A stretch of DNA of 40,737 nt from an uncultured Mycoplasmatota bacterium (GCA_946414095.1 CAMKNB010000014.1:1-40737); one strand, 5' to 3'; counted from the first letter of the stretch, positions 1 to 7,956 are shown. The notes: generated by a model from the sequence alone, not told the origin. Numbers and translations: made by a program.

Positions 1-497
1 ACGAATTTTTTTCTTTCTTCATCACTTAAATTCATATAATAATTACTATTATATATAAATGAAACTGTATCACTATTCTCATCATACTTAAATGAACCAA
101 CAACTAATTCTTTTGGAATTCTGTAATACATATAATTAAATCCATATATAAACCATCCAAACTCTTCTTCAGCCAAAATCTCGTGTGTATTAGTTAGCAA
201 TGCTTTTTTTAAATCTTCTTCACTGATATTAAATATTTCACAATATAACTCATTACTAATAACAGCAACAGATATACTATGAAACTTCTTATATTTATAA
301 ATGCTTTTTATTAGTTTTAAAAAATCAGATTCATTTTTTATTTGATTACTTGGCAAAATTGTTACTCGATCATCATAAGTCATTACATTTTTCTTTTTAA
401 ACCCATAAGAATGACTTTTTAATTCTGTATCACTATTATTTACCTGTATAGCTACTAAAAAGCTATCATTAAGTAATTTGTTCATAAATTCATCCAT
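1..497 (-). CDS. Hypothetical protein, C-terminus cut by window edge
   Basis: An open frame of about 165 codons runs from an ATG at 497 off the left edge of the window. The protein starts MDEFMNKLLNDSF and is soluble, acidic and rich in Tyr and Phe, with no signal peptide or membrane segment. An AGGGG Shine-Dalgarno site sits about 9 nt before the ATG, and a good sigma-A promoter lies upstream (separate entry). I do not recognise a family. Its general style (a small soluble protein with its own promoter) resembles the unknown genes at 36.8 and 40 kb, but I see no clear sequence match. The missing C-terminus prevents further assignment. Confidence 0.75.
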   Translation of the reverse strand, partial: MDEFMNKLLNDSFLVAIQVNNSDTELKSHSYGFKKKNVMTYDDRVTILPSNQIKNESDFLKLIKSIYKYKKFHSISVAVISNELYCEIFNISEEDLKKALLTNTHEILAEEEFGWFIYGFNYMYYRIPKELVVGSFKYDENSDTVSFIYNSNYYMNLSDEERKKF

Positions 498-522
498 AAT
501 TTTTATCCCCTTTGAGTGGCTA

Positions 523-553
523 ATATGATATCATATGCTTATTTTTTTGTCAA
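523..553 (-). promoter_or_regulatory. Promoter with palindrome over the -10, for the gene ending at 497
   Basis: On the minus strand TTGACA (553-548), 17 nt, TATCAT (530-525). The 14-bp perfect palindrome ATATGATATCATAT (523-536) covers the -10 hexamer and could be an operator. The repressor is not known. Confidence 0.6.
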
Positions 554-561
554 TAAAGCAT

Positions 562-589
562 CAAAAAAATACCTATTTCTAGGTATTTA
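562..589 (-). terminator. Intrinsic terminator after tRNA-Arg
   Basis: Minus-strand hairpin AAATACCTA / TAGGTATTT with a short loop followed by a run of T, placed 11 nt after the CCA end of the tRNA gene. Confidence 0.75.
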
Positions 590-599
590 TTATCTTAAG

Positions 600-676
<77 letters not shown>

Positions 677-735
677 AACTCGAAATTACTAATAAAGTAT
701 ACAATACTTTTTAGCAATTTGCAAGCATTTTATCC

Positions 736-1011
736 TTAAAATGCTGAAAATTCGCATTTAATAGCATTGAAATCACAAAACTTTTTAAAATTTTCCATTG
801 CTTCTGGTCCTTCAAATTTCTTTTTAATTTTACGAAAAGGAATAAGTTTTAAAAACTTCTTTGTTTCTTCTTCATTTAAACTATAAAAAGCTTCATATTC
901 TTCTCTTCCTAAGTCTTGAAGAGAAAATACTAATTTATTATCTTTGATTTCAGCAGTAATATATCTTTTCATGGTAAGATATGAACCATTATATAAAACT
1001 ATACACTTCAT
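736..1011 (-). CDS. Small hypothetical protein downstream of aspS
   Basis: A 91-aa soluble protein, lysine-rich in its middle, with no signal peptide, membrane segment or motif I can name. Its ATG lies one nucleotide after the aspS stop codon, and its Shine-Dalgarno (AAGGGAT) lies inside the last aspS codons. It is therefore almost certainly co-transcribed and translationally coupled with aspS under the Asp T-box. A hairpin (AGCATTTTA / TAAAATGCT) overlaps its stop codon but has no T run, so it may be only a weak terminator. Function unknown; a link to tRNA charging is suggested only by position. Confidence 0.75.
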   Translation of the reverse strand: MKCIVLYNGSYLTMKRYITAEIKDNKLVFSLQDLGREEYEAFYSLNEEETKKFLKLIPFRKIKKKFEGPEAMENFKKFCDFNAIKCEFSAF

Positions 1012-1012
1012 A

Positions 1013-2752
1013 TTAATCCCTTATTTTAATATGTGTTTCTCTTAATTGTTTCTCAAATACTTCTCCAGGACAACCCATCATAGCATCAGCTCCATTAGCA
1101 CCTAGTGGGAATGGAACAACTTCTCTAATATTTTCTTCATCTTTAAGTAACATTAATATTCTATCAATACCAGGAGCCATACCAGCATGAGGAGGTGCTC
1201 CATATTTAAATGCTTCATAAAGAGATGGGAATTTTGCTTTAACAACACTTTCATCATACCCTGCTATTTCAAAAGCTTTCTTTAGTATTTCAGTACTATG
1301 GTTTCTTACTCCACCACTAGCCATTTCATATCCATTACATACAAAGTCATATTGATAAGCTTTTATTTCAAGTGGATTCATAGTATTAAGTGCTTCAAGT
1401 CCTCCTTGAGGCATACTAAATGGATTATGTGAAAATTCTATTGTGTTTTCTTCTTCATTATATTCATAAAATGGGAAATCATTAACTATACAAAATTCAT
1501 ATTTATCTTTATCAATTAAATCTAATTCTTGACCTAATTTAATTCTTAATTGTCCCATTAATTTAGCACATTTCTTTTTATCAGCTATTATAAATACAAC
1601 ATTTCCACTCTTTAATTCAAGTCTACTTTTTAATTCACTTCTAATTTCATCATTCATAAATTTATCAAGAGTTGACTTAAATGTATTATCTTCATTTACT
1701 TTAATGTATCCAAGAACTCCACCTATTGATTTAGTATACTCTTCCATAGATTTATACCATGAATTAGATTTGTCTATACTATCAACTTTTATAGCTCTTA
1801 TAGTAGTATCCTTAAATGGTTCAAAATCCATTTTTGATAATATTTCTGTAACATCTTCTATAATAAGTGGATTTCTTAAATCTGGTTTATCACTTCCATA
1901 TTTTAATATTGCTTCATTATAAGGTATTCTTCTAAATGGAATTGGACTTACTTTTTTATTTCCAAATTTAGAAAATACATCATAGAAAACTTTTTGTCCA
2001 ACATCATACACATCTTCCTCTGTAACAAAAGACATTTCAAAGTCAAGTTGATAGAATTCTCCATATAATCTATCACTTCTTGGATCCTCATCCCTAAAGC
2101 ATGGTGCGATCTGAAAATATTTATTAAATCCAGACACCATTAATAATTGTTTAAATATTTGTGGTGCTTGAGGAAGTGCATAGAATTTACCTTTGAATTT
2201 TCTTGATGGTACAATAAAATCTCTTGCTCCTTCTGGACTAGTTGCTGTAATAATTGGTGTTTGTATTTCAACAAAATCCATACTTTTCATAGTTTGTCTA
2301 ATAAAGTCAATTACTCTACTTCTAAATAAAATATTTTCATGTACTTCACTATTTCTTAAATCCAAATATCTATATTTAAGTCTTGTATCTTCTGTCGACT
2401 CTTTACTTCTTGATATTTCAAATGGTAATACATTTTGACATTCACCTAACACTTCTAATGATTTAATTTCCACTTCGATTTCACCTGTTGCCATATTTTT
2501 ATTAACCATATCAGGAGTTCTTTTTTGTACTACTCCATCAACACTAATAGTACTCTCTCTTGTAATATTGATATATTTATCAACATCTTGACTAATTAAT
2601 TGTACTATTCCACTTTCATCTCTTAAGGTGATAAATACAAGTCCTCCTAGATTTCTAATTGAGTTTACCCATCCAGCTAGTTTTACTTCTTTTCCTACAT
2701 AACTTTTATCTACCTTACCACAGTAGACATTTCTGTAAATATTTCCTTTCAT
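1013..2752 (-). CDS. aspS: Aspartyl-tRNA synthetase
   Basis: A class II aminoacyl-tRNA synthetase of 579 aa, the usual bacterial length, charging tRNA-Asp in the cytoplasm. An OB-fold anticodon-binding domain occupies about residues 1-105 (GWVNSIRNLGGLVF). Class II motif 2 is FRDEDPRSDR at 219-228, a GAD-type insertion lies at about 290-420, and motif 3 is near 525-535 (APGIDRILML). It is preceded by a T-box leader with an Asp specifier and followed without a gap by a 91-aa gene. Whether it is discriminating or also charges tRNA-Asn cannot be settled from this window. Confidence 0.97.
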   Translation of the reverse strand: MKGNIYRNVYCGKVDKSYVGKEVKLAGWVNSIRNLGGLVFITLRDESGIVQLISQDVDKYINITRESTISVDGVVQKRTPDMVNKNMATGEIEVEIKSLEVLGECQNVLPFEISRSKESTEDTRLKYRYLDLRNSEVHENILFRSRVIDFIRQTMKSMDFVEIQTPIITATSPEGARDFIVPSRKFKGKFYALPQAPQIFKQLLMVSGFNKYFQIAPCFRDEDPRSDRLYGEFYQLDFEMSFVTEEDVYDVGQKVFYDVFSKFGNKKVSPIPFRRIPYNEAILKYGSDKPDLRNPLIIEDVTEILSKMDFEPFKDTTIRAIKVDSIDKSNSWYKSMEEYTKSIGGVLGYIKVNEDNTFKSTLDKFMNDEIRSELKSRLELKSGNVVFIIADKKKCAKLMGQLRIKLGQELDLIDKDKYEFCIVNDFPFYEYNEEENTIEFSHNPFSMPQGGLEALNTMNPLEIKAYQYDFVCNGYEMASGGVRNHSTEILKKAFEIAGYDESVVKAKFPSLYEAFKYGAPPHAGMAPGIDRILMLLKDEENIREVVPFPLGANGADAMMGCPGEVFEKQLRETHIKIRD

Positions 2753-2762
2753 TTTATACCTC

Positions 2763-2984
2763 CAAATAAAAACAGTGAATATCCTAAAGGACGAATCACT
2801 GTATCCGCGGTACCACCTTAATTACTTTTAAAGTCACTCATTATATATAACGGTATTAACCGGCTTAGTCTACTAAATTTCTTTAAGCACTCATGGTGTC
2901 TTTCTATTTATATTAGTACTAATTTCCATCAACCATTAGCTTTCTATAACATCATATAAATATACTCTTCCAATCAACGTTTAT
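2763..2984 (-). promoter_or_regulatory. T-box leader (Asp) controlling aspS
   Basis: The minus strand carries the canonical T-box AAGGTGGTACCGCGG (about 2805-2819), which pairs with the tRNA NCCA end, immediately followed by a terminator hairpin (ACAGTGA / TCACTGT plus T run, 2767-2803). A specifier-loop-like GAAAGACACC gives codon GAC (2900-2898), which is Asp and fits the downstream gene. Uncharged tRNA-Asp is expected to stabilise the antiterminator and allow aspS transcription. Confidence 0.92.
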
Positions 2985-2990
2985 GTATAA

Positions 2991-3019
2991 ATTATAGTAC
3001 CATATTTTCTAAAAATCAA
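2991..3019 (-). promoter_or_regulatory. Sigma-A promoter of the aspS T-box transcript
   Basis: Minus strand TTGATT (3019-3014), 17 nt, TATAAT (2996-2991). The -35 overlaps the stop codon of the GerM-type gene upstream. The promoter and first leader bases closely resemble those of the trpS T-box at 9499-9526. Confidence 0.8.
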
Positions 3020-3870
3020 GGATTATTTTTTACTTCATAGTTAATTTTATTAACATCATAATTCTCATTTATTGATTCATCTATGAGTATTTTACTATGC
3101 TCATCAATTTGTTTATTAAATGTAAGTGTCATTTCATTATCTTTATATTTATAATCAATTAATTTCAAATCATCTGTTATATTACTATTTAAATTTTTTT
3201 GCGCATTTACGCTACTTTTTAATTCTTCTATTATTATTTCTACTTTACTAGATTTATCATTTGTTACTTTAGTAATTGGAACATAGTATGTAACATCATC
3301 ATATTTTTTTGAAAAAAACACAGTTATTTTATTTAAATCAAATAAATTAGTTATATCATATTCTTTATTAATTCCAATATTTCTAGTAAGTGGATAATCA
3401 TAATCTTCAAGTTTTTTTCCTTCAACACTAATATAAATATTATTTATACCATTTATTTCAGTTAAACTATATACAATAGCTTCTATCATTTTCTCCTCTA
3501 TATATTTGTTTATTGTAAGTAATTCATTGCTAAAATCTATATAGATATTGTCTTTCTCTATTTTAAGTGAATTTATTTTAGTGTTTTTTGGTATTAATGG
3601 TTTAAAATCATTCAGTTCTTCACTTCCATTAGTTAAAACTTCTATTTTCTTTCTTATTAAATCTTCTATACTATTTTCATCATAATACGAAATAACTTTA
3701 GAAACATAATTGTCATTATCAAGTAAATATACAATATTTTCTTTTCCTTTATTAGTAATACTTATACTTGTATTAATATTTTCATGTGTCGGTAAAAAAT
3801 AAAACATAGATAGTAATACTAAACATACTGTTGAAACAGCTATTTTATTTAAAGCAAATTTTTTTATCAT
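3016..3870 (-). CDS. GerMN-domain protein (GerM-like, sporulation)
   Basis: A 284-aa protein with an N-terminal membrane anchor (about residues 8-27) and an extracytoplasmic region containing GerMN-type segments. At about 65-155 are IPKNTKINSLKIEKDNIYID and a following stretch in which a body of residues is conserved with the GerM/LpqB type domain. A second, weaker copy follows at about 175-280. GerM acts in the engulfed forespore envelope together with the SpoIIIA-SpoIIQ complex. Here it follows gerE and a spoIIIAH-like gene, which supports the role. No Shine-Dalgarno is visible before the ATG at 3870, so translation may be weak or coupled. Stop codon is TGA. Confidence 0.75.
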   Translation of the reverse strand: MIKKFALNKIAVSTVCLVLLSMFYFLPTHENINTSISITNKGKENIVYLLDNDNYVSKVISYYDENSIEDLIRKKIEVLTNGSEELNDFKPLIPKNTKINSLKIEKDNIYIDFSNELLTINKYIEEKMIEAIVYSLTEINGINNIYISVEGKKLEDYDYPLTRNIGINKEYDITNLFDLNKITVFFSKKYDDVTYYVPITKVTNDKSSKVEIIIEELKSSVNAQKNLNSNITDDLKLIDYKYKDNEMTLTFNKQIDEHSKILIDESINENYDVNKINYEVKNNP

Positions 3871-3916
3871 ACTAATAATATGAAAGATAAAAAATAAAAA
3901 TGACTAATAGTCACTT

Positions 3917-4129
3917 TTATAATTCTATTTCACCTAACTTCAAGAGTTCTATTACAGCTCCTGCTCTACCCTTACATCCAAGTTTTTGCATTGCATTAGA
4001 TACATGATTTCTAACTGTTTTTTCACTTATATTTAGTTCTTCTGCTATTTCTTTTGTTGATTTATTTTTAATAAGAAGCATAAACACATCTTTTTCTCTC
4101 TTAGTTAATATATTTCCTGTCATAAACAC
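3917..4129 (-). CDS. gerE: Spore-specific transcription factor GerE
   Basis: A 70-aa protein made almost entirely of one LuxR/GerE-type DNA-binding domain (LTKREKDVF ... SEKTVRNHVSNAMQKLG). It matches Bacillus subtilis GerE (74 aa) in length and in its end (VIELLKLGEIEL against VVELLRMGELEL from memory). GerE is the last mother-cell regulator of the sigma-K regulon, controlling coat and late genes. It has an AGAGGTG Shine-Dalgarno and a possible mother-cell promoter (separate entry). Neighbours are spoIIIAH-like upstream and gerM-like downstream. The length and the absence of a receiver domain argue against an ordinary response regulator. Confidence 0.9.
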   Translation of the reverse strand: MFMTGNILTKREKDVFMLLIKNKSTKEIAEELNISEKTVRNHVSNAMQKLGCKGRAGAVIELLKLGEIEL

Positions 4130-4144
4130 CTCTTCTATCTATTT

Positions 4145-4172
4145 TAATTTATGATAGTCGAGATAAATATGT
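4145..4172 (-). promoter_or_regulatory. Possible sigma-K-type promoter of gerE
   Basis: Minus strand AC (4172-4171), 17 nt, then CATAAATTA (4153-4145), which fits the -10 pattern CATAnnnTA of the late mother-cell sigma factor that drives gerE in Bacillus. It overlaps the end of the spoIIIAH-like gene. Short consensus, so a chance match is possible. Confidence 0.4.
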
Positions 4173-4174
4173 TA

Positions 4175-4660
4175 CTAAGATTCAAACTTAATAGTTATAT
4201 TTTTTTCTGTATCAAATTCTTCTTGAATTGATCTTATCAAATCATTAGCAAGTGTATTATCATGTTCTTTAGCTGCTATTGTTACTACGATGTTATCATT
4301 ATTTATTTCTATAAATGAATTAATATTAAACTCATTTTGAAGTTTACTTTCTAAATAAGTCTCTTTTCCTTTAGCAAGATTCAATAATTGTAGTTCTTCA
4401 AATGCACTATTTTTTTCATCTGCATTTTCAGAAGAAATAATTTTTTCTTGTAATTCTGCCATTACACTACTAATTTTTTCATCTCTTTCAACTCTAAGAG
4501 AAACTAGTTTATTATTATCACTTATATTAACATCAACATTTTTAGAAACAGTTTGTACTTCTTTTTTATTAAATATATCACTAGGAAGTGTAATATAGTA
4601 AACTCCTAATATCAATATAAGAGAAAATAAAGTCAAAAACCATAAATTTTGTTTGTTCAT
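4175..4660 (-). CDS. SpoIIIAH-like stage III sporulation protein
   Basis: A 161-aa protein with one N-terminal membrane helix (MNKQNLWFLTLFSLILILGV, the typical SpoIIIAH start), a charged linker, and a C-terminal domain of the YscJ/FliF ring-building type (about 75-161). SpoIIIAH sits in the mother-cell membrane and pairs with forespore SpoIIQ to form the channel across the engulfed forespore membranes. It is shorter than the Bacillus protein (about 218 aa), with a reduced linker. No other spoIIIA genes are adjacent, so it has left the usual spoIIIAA-AH operon. A strong Shine-Dalgarno GAGGTGA precedes the ATG. Confidence 0.85.
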   Translation of the reverse strand: MNKQNLWFLTLFSLILILGVYYITLPSDIFNKKEVQTVSKNVDVNISDNNKLVSLRVERDEKISSVMAELQEKIISSENADEKNSAFEELQLLNLAKGKETYLESKLQNEFNINSFIEINNDNIVVTIAAKEHDNTLANDLIRSIQEEFDTEKNITIKFES

Positions 4661-4705
4661 GATTCACCTCACTATATTTTATTTAATAAATATTTTTTTA
4701 TGCAT

Positions 4706-4727
4706 AAAAAAAGGAGTTTTAACTCCT
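4706..4727 (-). terminator. Terminator of the HPt-REC gene
   Basis: Minus-strand hairpin AGGAGTT / AACTCCT followed by seven T. It overlaps the TAG stop at 4728-4726 and separates this gene from the spoIIIAH-like gene. Confidence 0.85.
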
Positions 4728-6045
4728 AAAAATATGCAGCTAAGCATTTTTCAACCACTCTTTGAACATCTCTTTCATTAAATGGTTTTGCTAATATATC
4801 TATAATTGGATAATTATTTACTCTATCGATTGACTCTAAGTCTTCAACACCACTTATTACTGCTACTGGCATTCTTACAAAGTATCCTTTTTGTTTAAAG
4901 TCTTCTAAAACTTGATATCCATCTACGTTAGGCATATTTAAATCTAATAAACATGCTTTAATTTTCTTTCTAAATTCATCATTTTGACATAACTCTATTG
5001 CTTTAGCTCCATCATTTGCTATTACAACATCATATTTAGCATTGAATATTTTTTTAACAAAATTTGCAACTAAATTTGAATCATCTACTACTAATATTGT
5101 TCCTTCTTTTGGAGCTAAATTAGTTGGCATTTGATGAGATGCTTGTTGCTGTTGTTGATATAAAGCTTGACTCATTGGATCCATAGTTGGTTGCACAGTA
5201 GGTTGTTGTACTTGCATTTGAGGTTGCATTGGATTGTATAATGGTGCTGCTTGCACTTGTGCACCAATAGGTGCTCCTTCACTTACCATTTGACCTGTCA
5301 TTAAATCATATACTTGATTTACTTGTCCAACTTGAGATGGTTGCATTTGAGGTTCTACCACTTGTTGCACTGTTTGCACAGGAACAACTATAGGTTGGAC
5401 AGGTTGTACTGGTACACTTTGTGGTTGAACAGGCTGCTGCACTTGAACTTGAGGTTCTACAACTTGTGGAGTTGCTTGTACTTGTGCTACTGCAGGTTGA
5501 ACAGGTTGTGGAGTTACTTGAGGCTCTACTACTGATTGTACAACCTGAGGTTGTACCACTTGTTGTGCTACTTGTGCTTGCTCAACTGGAGCTTGCATAA
5601 CTGGTGCTTGTGGTTGTTGTACTACTTGTGGCTCTACTACTGGAGCGACAGTTTGAGCAGGTTCAGAAGAGCCAAATCCTTCAACAGTTCTTCCTAAATA
5701 TGAACATGCAACATTAACCATATTAGTTACTTGAGCTATTATATTTGGATGATTAGCTTCAACTCCTGCAGTGTCCCCTGCTTTACTTTTCATTTCTGAA
5801 TCATAGGCAAGATCTCCAAGTTGTAAAAATCCTAAATATCTAGCATCACTTTTAAGTGCATGAACTTCAATCGCATAATTTGGCATATCATTTTCTGCTT
5901 TAAATTTTTCTAACTTAGCAACCTTCTCATTTACTAAATCTAGAAAATCATTTAAAGTTTCATCATACATTTCCATATCACCTAGAAGCTCTAAACTTGC
6001 TTGTACATTTACTCCATTGTTTATTAAAATATTAACATCTTTCAT
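4726..6045 (-). CDS. HPt - Pro/Gln/Val-rich linker - receiver domain protein
   Basis: A 439-aa phosphorelay protein of unusual design. Residues 1-120 form an HPt helical bundle with the phosphoryl-accepting His62 in VHALKSDARYLG. Residues about 125-310 are a low-complexity linker of Pro, Gln and Val. Residues 316-439 form a receiver with acidic pair Asp321-Asp322, phospho-acceptor Asp368 (LLDLNMPNVDG), Ser398 and Lys420 (AKPF). It has no output or kinase domain, so it probably passes phosphate between His62 and Asp368 or serves as a scaffold for a partner kinase that is not in this window. It is transcribed alone, with its own terminator, just upstream of sporulation genes. A sporulation role is only suggested by position. 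The linker composition differs sharply from all neighbours. Confidence 0.85.
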   Translation of the reverse strand: MKDVNILINNGVNVQASLELLGDMEMYDETLNDFLDLVNEKVAKLEKFKAENDMPNYAIEVHALKSDARYLGFLQLGDLAYDSEMKSKAGDTAGVEANHPNIIAQVTNMVNVACSYLGRTVEGFGSSEPAQTVAPVVEPQVVQQPQAPVMQAPVEQAQVAQQVVQPQVVQSVVEPQVTPQPVQPAVAQVQATPQVVEPQVQVQQPVQPQSVPVQPVQPIVVPVQTVQQVVEPQMQPSQVGQVNQVYDLMTGQMVSEGAPIGAQVQAAPLYNPMQPQMQVQQPTVQPTMDPMSQALYQQQQQASHQMPTNLAPKEGTILVVDDSNLVANFVKKIFNAKYDVVIANDGAKAIELCQNDEFRKKIKACLLDLNMPNVDGYQVLEDFKQKGYFVRMPVAVISGVEDLESIDRVNNYPIIDILAKPFNERDVQRVVEKCLAAYF

Positions 6046-6144
6046 ATTATTATCTCCATTCTAAAAGATTAACATCTATATTATCATTCTAATGATAATT
6101 ATAGCATATTATAAAATTCTTGTAAATTTTCTTTTTTCTTTTGA

Positions 6145-6172
6145 TTGACATAAGTATCAAATATGATACAAT
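6145..6172 (+). promoter_or_regulatory. Promoter with inverted-repeat operator for the HTH gene at 6179
   Basis: TTGACA (6145-6150), 16 nt, TACAAT (6167-6172). A perfect inverted repeat GTATCA-AATA-TGATAC (6154-6169) fills the spacer and overlaps the -10, a typical autoregulatory operator position. The predicted transcription start falls at or next to the ATG, so the mRNA is probably leaderless. Confidence 0.75.
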
Positions 6173-6178
6173 AAAAAT

Positions 6179-6457
6179 ATGAAAAAGATGTATGAGTATG
6201 TAAATTATATTGAAACTGATAAAACACCTAGTGAACTTGAAAAAGAATTTATAAATGATTTTATTTCTTTTAGAAAAGAAAATAATTTGACTCAAGAATT
6301 ACTAGCATTATATTCTAAAGTTAATAGAGTTAAAATTTCAAGAATAGAATCAGGAATGCATTCTCCTAGTGTTAAAAATTTACTTAATATTTTAGGACCT
6401 CTTGGATATACTATTAAAATTGAAAAAGTAAGAAAAAATAAATATCAAATTAAATGA
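6179..6457 (+). CDS. XRE-family HTH protein (HigA-like), probably leaderless
   Basis: A 92-aa protein. An N-terminal helix is followed by an HTH_XRE domain at about 28-82 (LTQELLALYSKVNRVKISRIESG, then SPSVKNLLNILGPLGY). The size and fold are typical of HigA/MqsA-like antitoxins, but no toxin gene is adjacent: the left neighbour is the divergent HPt-REC gene and the right neighbour the convergent relA-type gene. The operator inside its promoter points to autoregulation. No Shine-Dalgarno precedes the ATG, because the transcript is predicted to start there. A restart at the ATG at 6188 is possible. It could be an orphan antitoxin or a plain small repressor. Confidence 0.85.
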   Translation: MKKMYEYVNYIETDKTPSELEKEFINDFISFRKENNLTQELLALYSKVNRVKISRIESGMHSPSVKNLLNILGPLGYTIKIEKVRKNKYQIK

Positions 6458-6482
6458 CTGGTTATTTATCCCAGTCATTTTT
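6452..6482. terminator. Bidirectional terminator
   Basis: AAATGACTGG / CCAGTCATTT hairpin with A and T runs on both sides. It holds the stop codons of the plus-strand HTH gene (6455-6457) and of the minus-strand relA-type gene (6462-6464). Confidence 0.85.
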
Positions 6483-7904
6483 ATTTCTTAAAATCATCAT
6501 CTTAGCATAACTAGTTCTTGCTTGTAAGTTACTTTTTGGTCCCAAAGACATCTCATCTGTTACCACTTTAATTCTATCATTATTATTTAATACATAATCA
6601 AGACCAACCATAGTATCATTGGCATAAGCATAAACAATTGTATCTCCTATATCTCTACCAAGTTTATAAGCTAAATCCATAATAGTTGAGCCCTTTGGAA
6701 GTTCTATTCTCTCTCCATTAGATATATATACATATACTTTATCTGTAAATATCTCATTTTTAACTTGTGAAACAAACAATTCATTATCACTAAACATAGA
6801 ATTCATTTTAATTAAAGAATCAAAAAATTGATATTTTTTATGTAAATCTTCTTGCATTGAAATTCTAGCATCTTTACCATATACTTCCCAATAAGCAGGA
6901 AGTCCAAATGAAGCTATTTTATCCATATCAAATGTTCTTATTTGAGTTTGTACAAGTTTATCGTTATCAACCATTAGAGTTGTATGTAATGACATATACA
7001 TATTAGTTTTAGGATTACATATATAATCTTTAAATTTAGCATATATTGGTTTATATAAACTATGAACAAGACCAAGTGTAATATAACAATTATCTATTTC
7101 ATCGACCATTATTTTCAATGATAATAAATCATGAATATTTGATAATTTATGGCCTTCATTAATTCTTTTATAAATACCATATATATTTTTTGTTCTAATT
7201 TTTATTTCATTAGGAATATTTTTATTACTTAATATTCTCTTTATTTTAAATTCTATTTCTTCTAATAATTCTTTATTTTCTTCTTCTACTTTTGCTTTTT
7301 TATCACTTAATCTTTTATAAATATCAGGTTTTAAATATTTAAATGATATATCTTCAAGTTCACTTTTAATTCTATATGCTCCAATATAATATGCAAGTGG
7401 TACAAATATTTCCATTGTTTCAATTGCATTTTCTTTTTGTTTATATTCACTTTTAAATTCAAGTGTTCTCATATTATGAAGTCTATCAGCAAGTTTTATA
7501 ATTATTATTCTTACATCATTTGTAATACTTGTAATTATTTTTCTAGTATTAGCTGCATTTTGTTCTTTCTTACTTGAAAAATTCATTTTACTAATTTTAG
7601 TTACACCATCTACTAGATTAGCAATACTACTATTAAATAGTTTTGCTAATTCTTCTTTTGTAGCAATTGTATCTTCTAATGTATCATGTAAAAGGCCTGC
7701 ACATATTGTATCTGCATCAGCATGCATATCTGCTAAAATACATGCTACATTCAAAGGATGTGTAATATATTCTTCTCCACTTTGTCTATATTGACCCTTA
7801 TGCATATCACAAGCATAATCATAAGCACGTCTTATTAAACTTACATCTTGTTCACTATAGCCTTTTAATTTTTGAAATAAATCATTAAAACTAATATTGT
7901 TCAT
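6462..7904 (-). CDS. Short RelA/SpoT-family (p)ppGpp enzyme, HD-synthetase-TGS
   Basis: A 480-aa stringent-response enzyme. The hydrolase domain is intact by eye: His49 (ITHP), His73-Asp74 (HDTLEDT) and Asp140 (LADRLHN). The synthetase domain lies at about 225-345 (KNIYGIYKR, Asp259 in HDLLSL, FKDYICNPKTNMYMSLHTT). The TGS domain lies at about 390-450. The C-terminal ACT/RIS part of full-length Rel (about 700-740 aa) is absent. At the catalytic Glu position of the xExQIRT motif the protein has Gln319 (VQTQIRT), so synthetase activity may be lost and hydrolysis may dominate. A strong Shine-Dalgarno GGAGGATTATT precedes the ATG. A leader peptide and terminator lie upstream (separate entries). 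Confidence 0.9.
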   Translation of the reverse strand: MNNISFNDLFQKLKGYSEQDVSLIRRAYDYACDMHKGQYRQSGEEYITHPLNVACILADMHADADTICAGLLHDTLEDTIATKEELAKLFNSSIANLVDGVTKISKMNFSSKKEQNAANTRKIITSITNDVRIIIIKLADRLHNMRTLEFKSEYKQKENAIETMEIFVPLAYYIGAYRIKSELEDISFKYLKPDIYKRLSDKKAKVEEENKELLEEIEFKIKRILSNKNIPNEIKIRTKNIYGIYKRINEGHKLSNIHDLLSLKIMVDEIDNCYITLGLVHSLYKPIYAKFKDYICNPKTNMYMSLHTTLMVDNDKLVQTQIRTFDMDKIASFGLPAYWEVYGKDARISMQEDLHKKYQFFDSLIKMNSMFSDNELFVSQVKNEIFTDKVYVYISNGERIELPKGSTIMDLAYKLGRDIGDTIVYAYANDTMVGLDYVLNNNDRIKVVTDEMSLGPKSNLQARTSYAKMMILRNKNDWDK

Positions 7905-7917
7905 AATAATCCTCCAA

Positions 7918-7956
7918 ACAAAAACGTCTTCATGTTAAATCATAAAGACGTTTTTA
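7918..7956 (-). terminator. Attenuator-like hairpin between leader peptide and relA-type gene
   Basis: Minus-strand AAAAACGTCTT (7955-7945) pairs with AAGACGTTTTT (7930-7920), an 11-bp stem with a T-rich tail, ending a few bases before the relA Shine-Dalgarno. Its 5' arm overlaps the last leader codons, so ribosome position on the leader decides whether the hairpin forms. Confidence 0.75.

Noticed and set aside
5314-5535. Plus-strand ORF rich in Leu, Tyr and Arg
   Set aside because: It is the reverse of the Pro/Gln/Val-rich linker of the HPt-receiver gene; no Shine-Dalgarno, and composition follows from the repeats.
6179-6457. A complete HigBA toxin-antitoxin pair
   Set aside because: No toxin-sized ORF lies on the same strand on either side; the neighbours are convergent or divergent larger genes.
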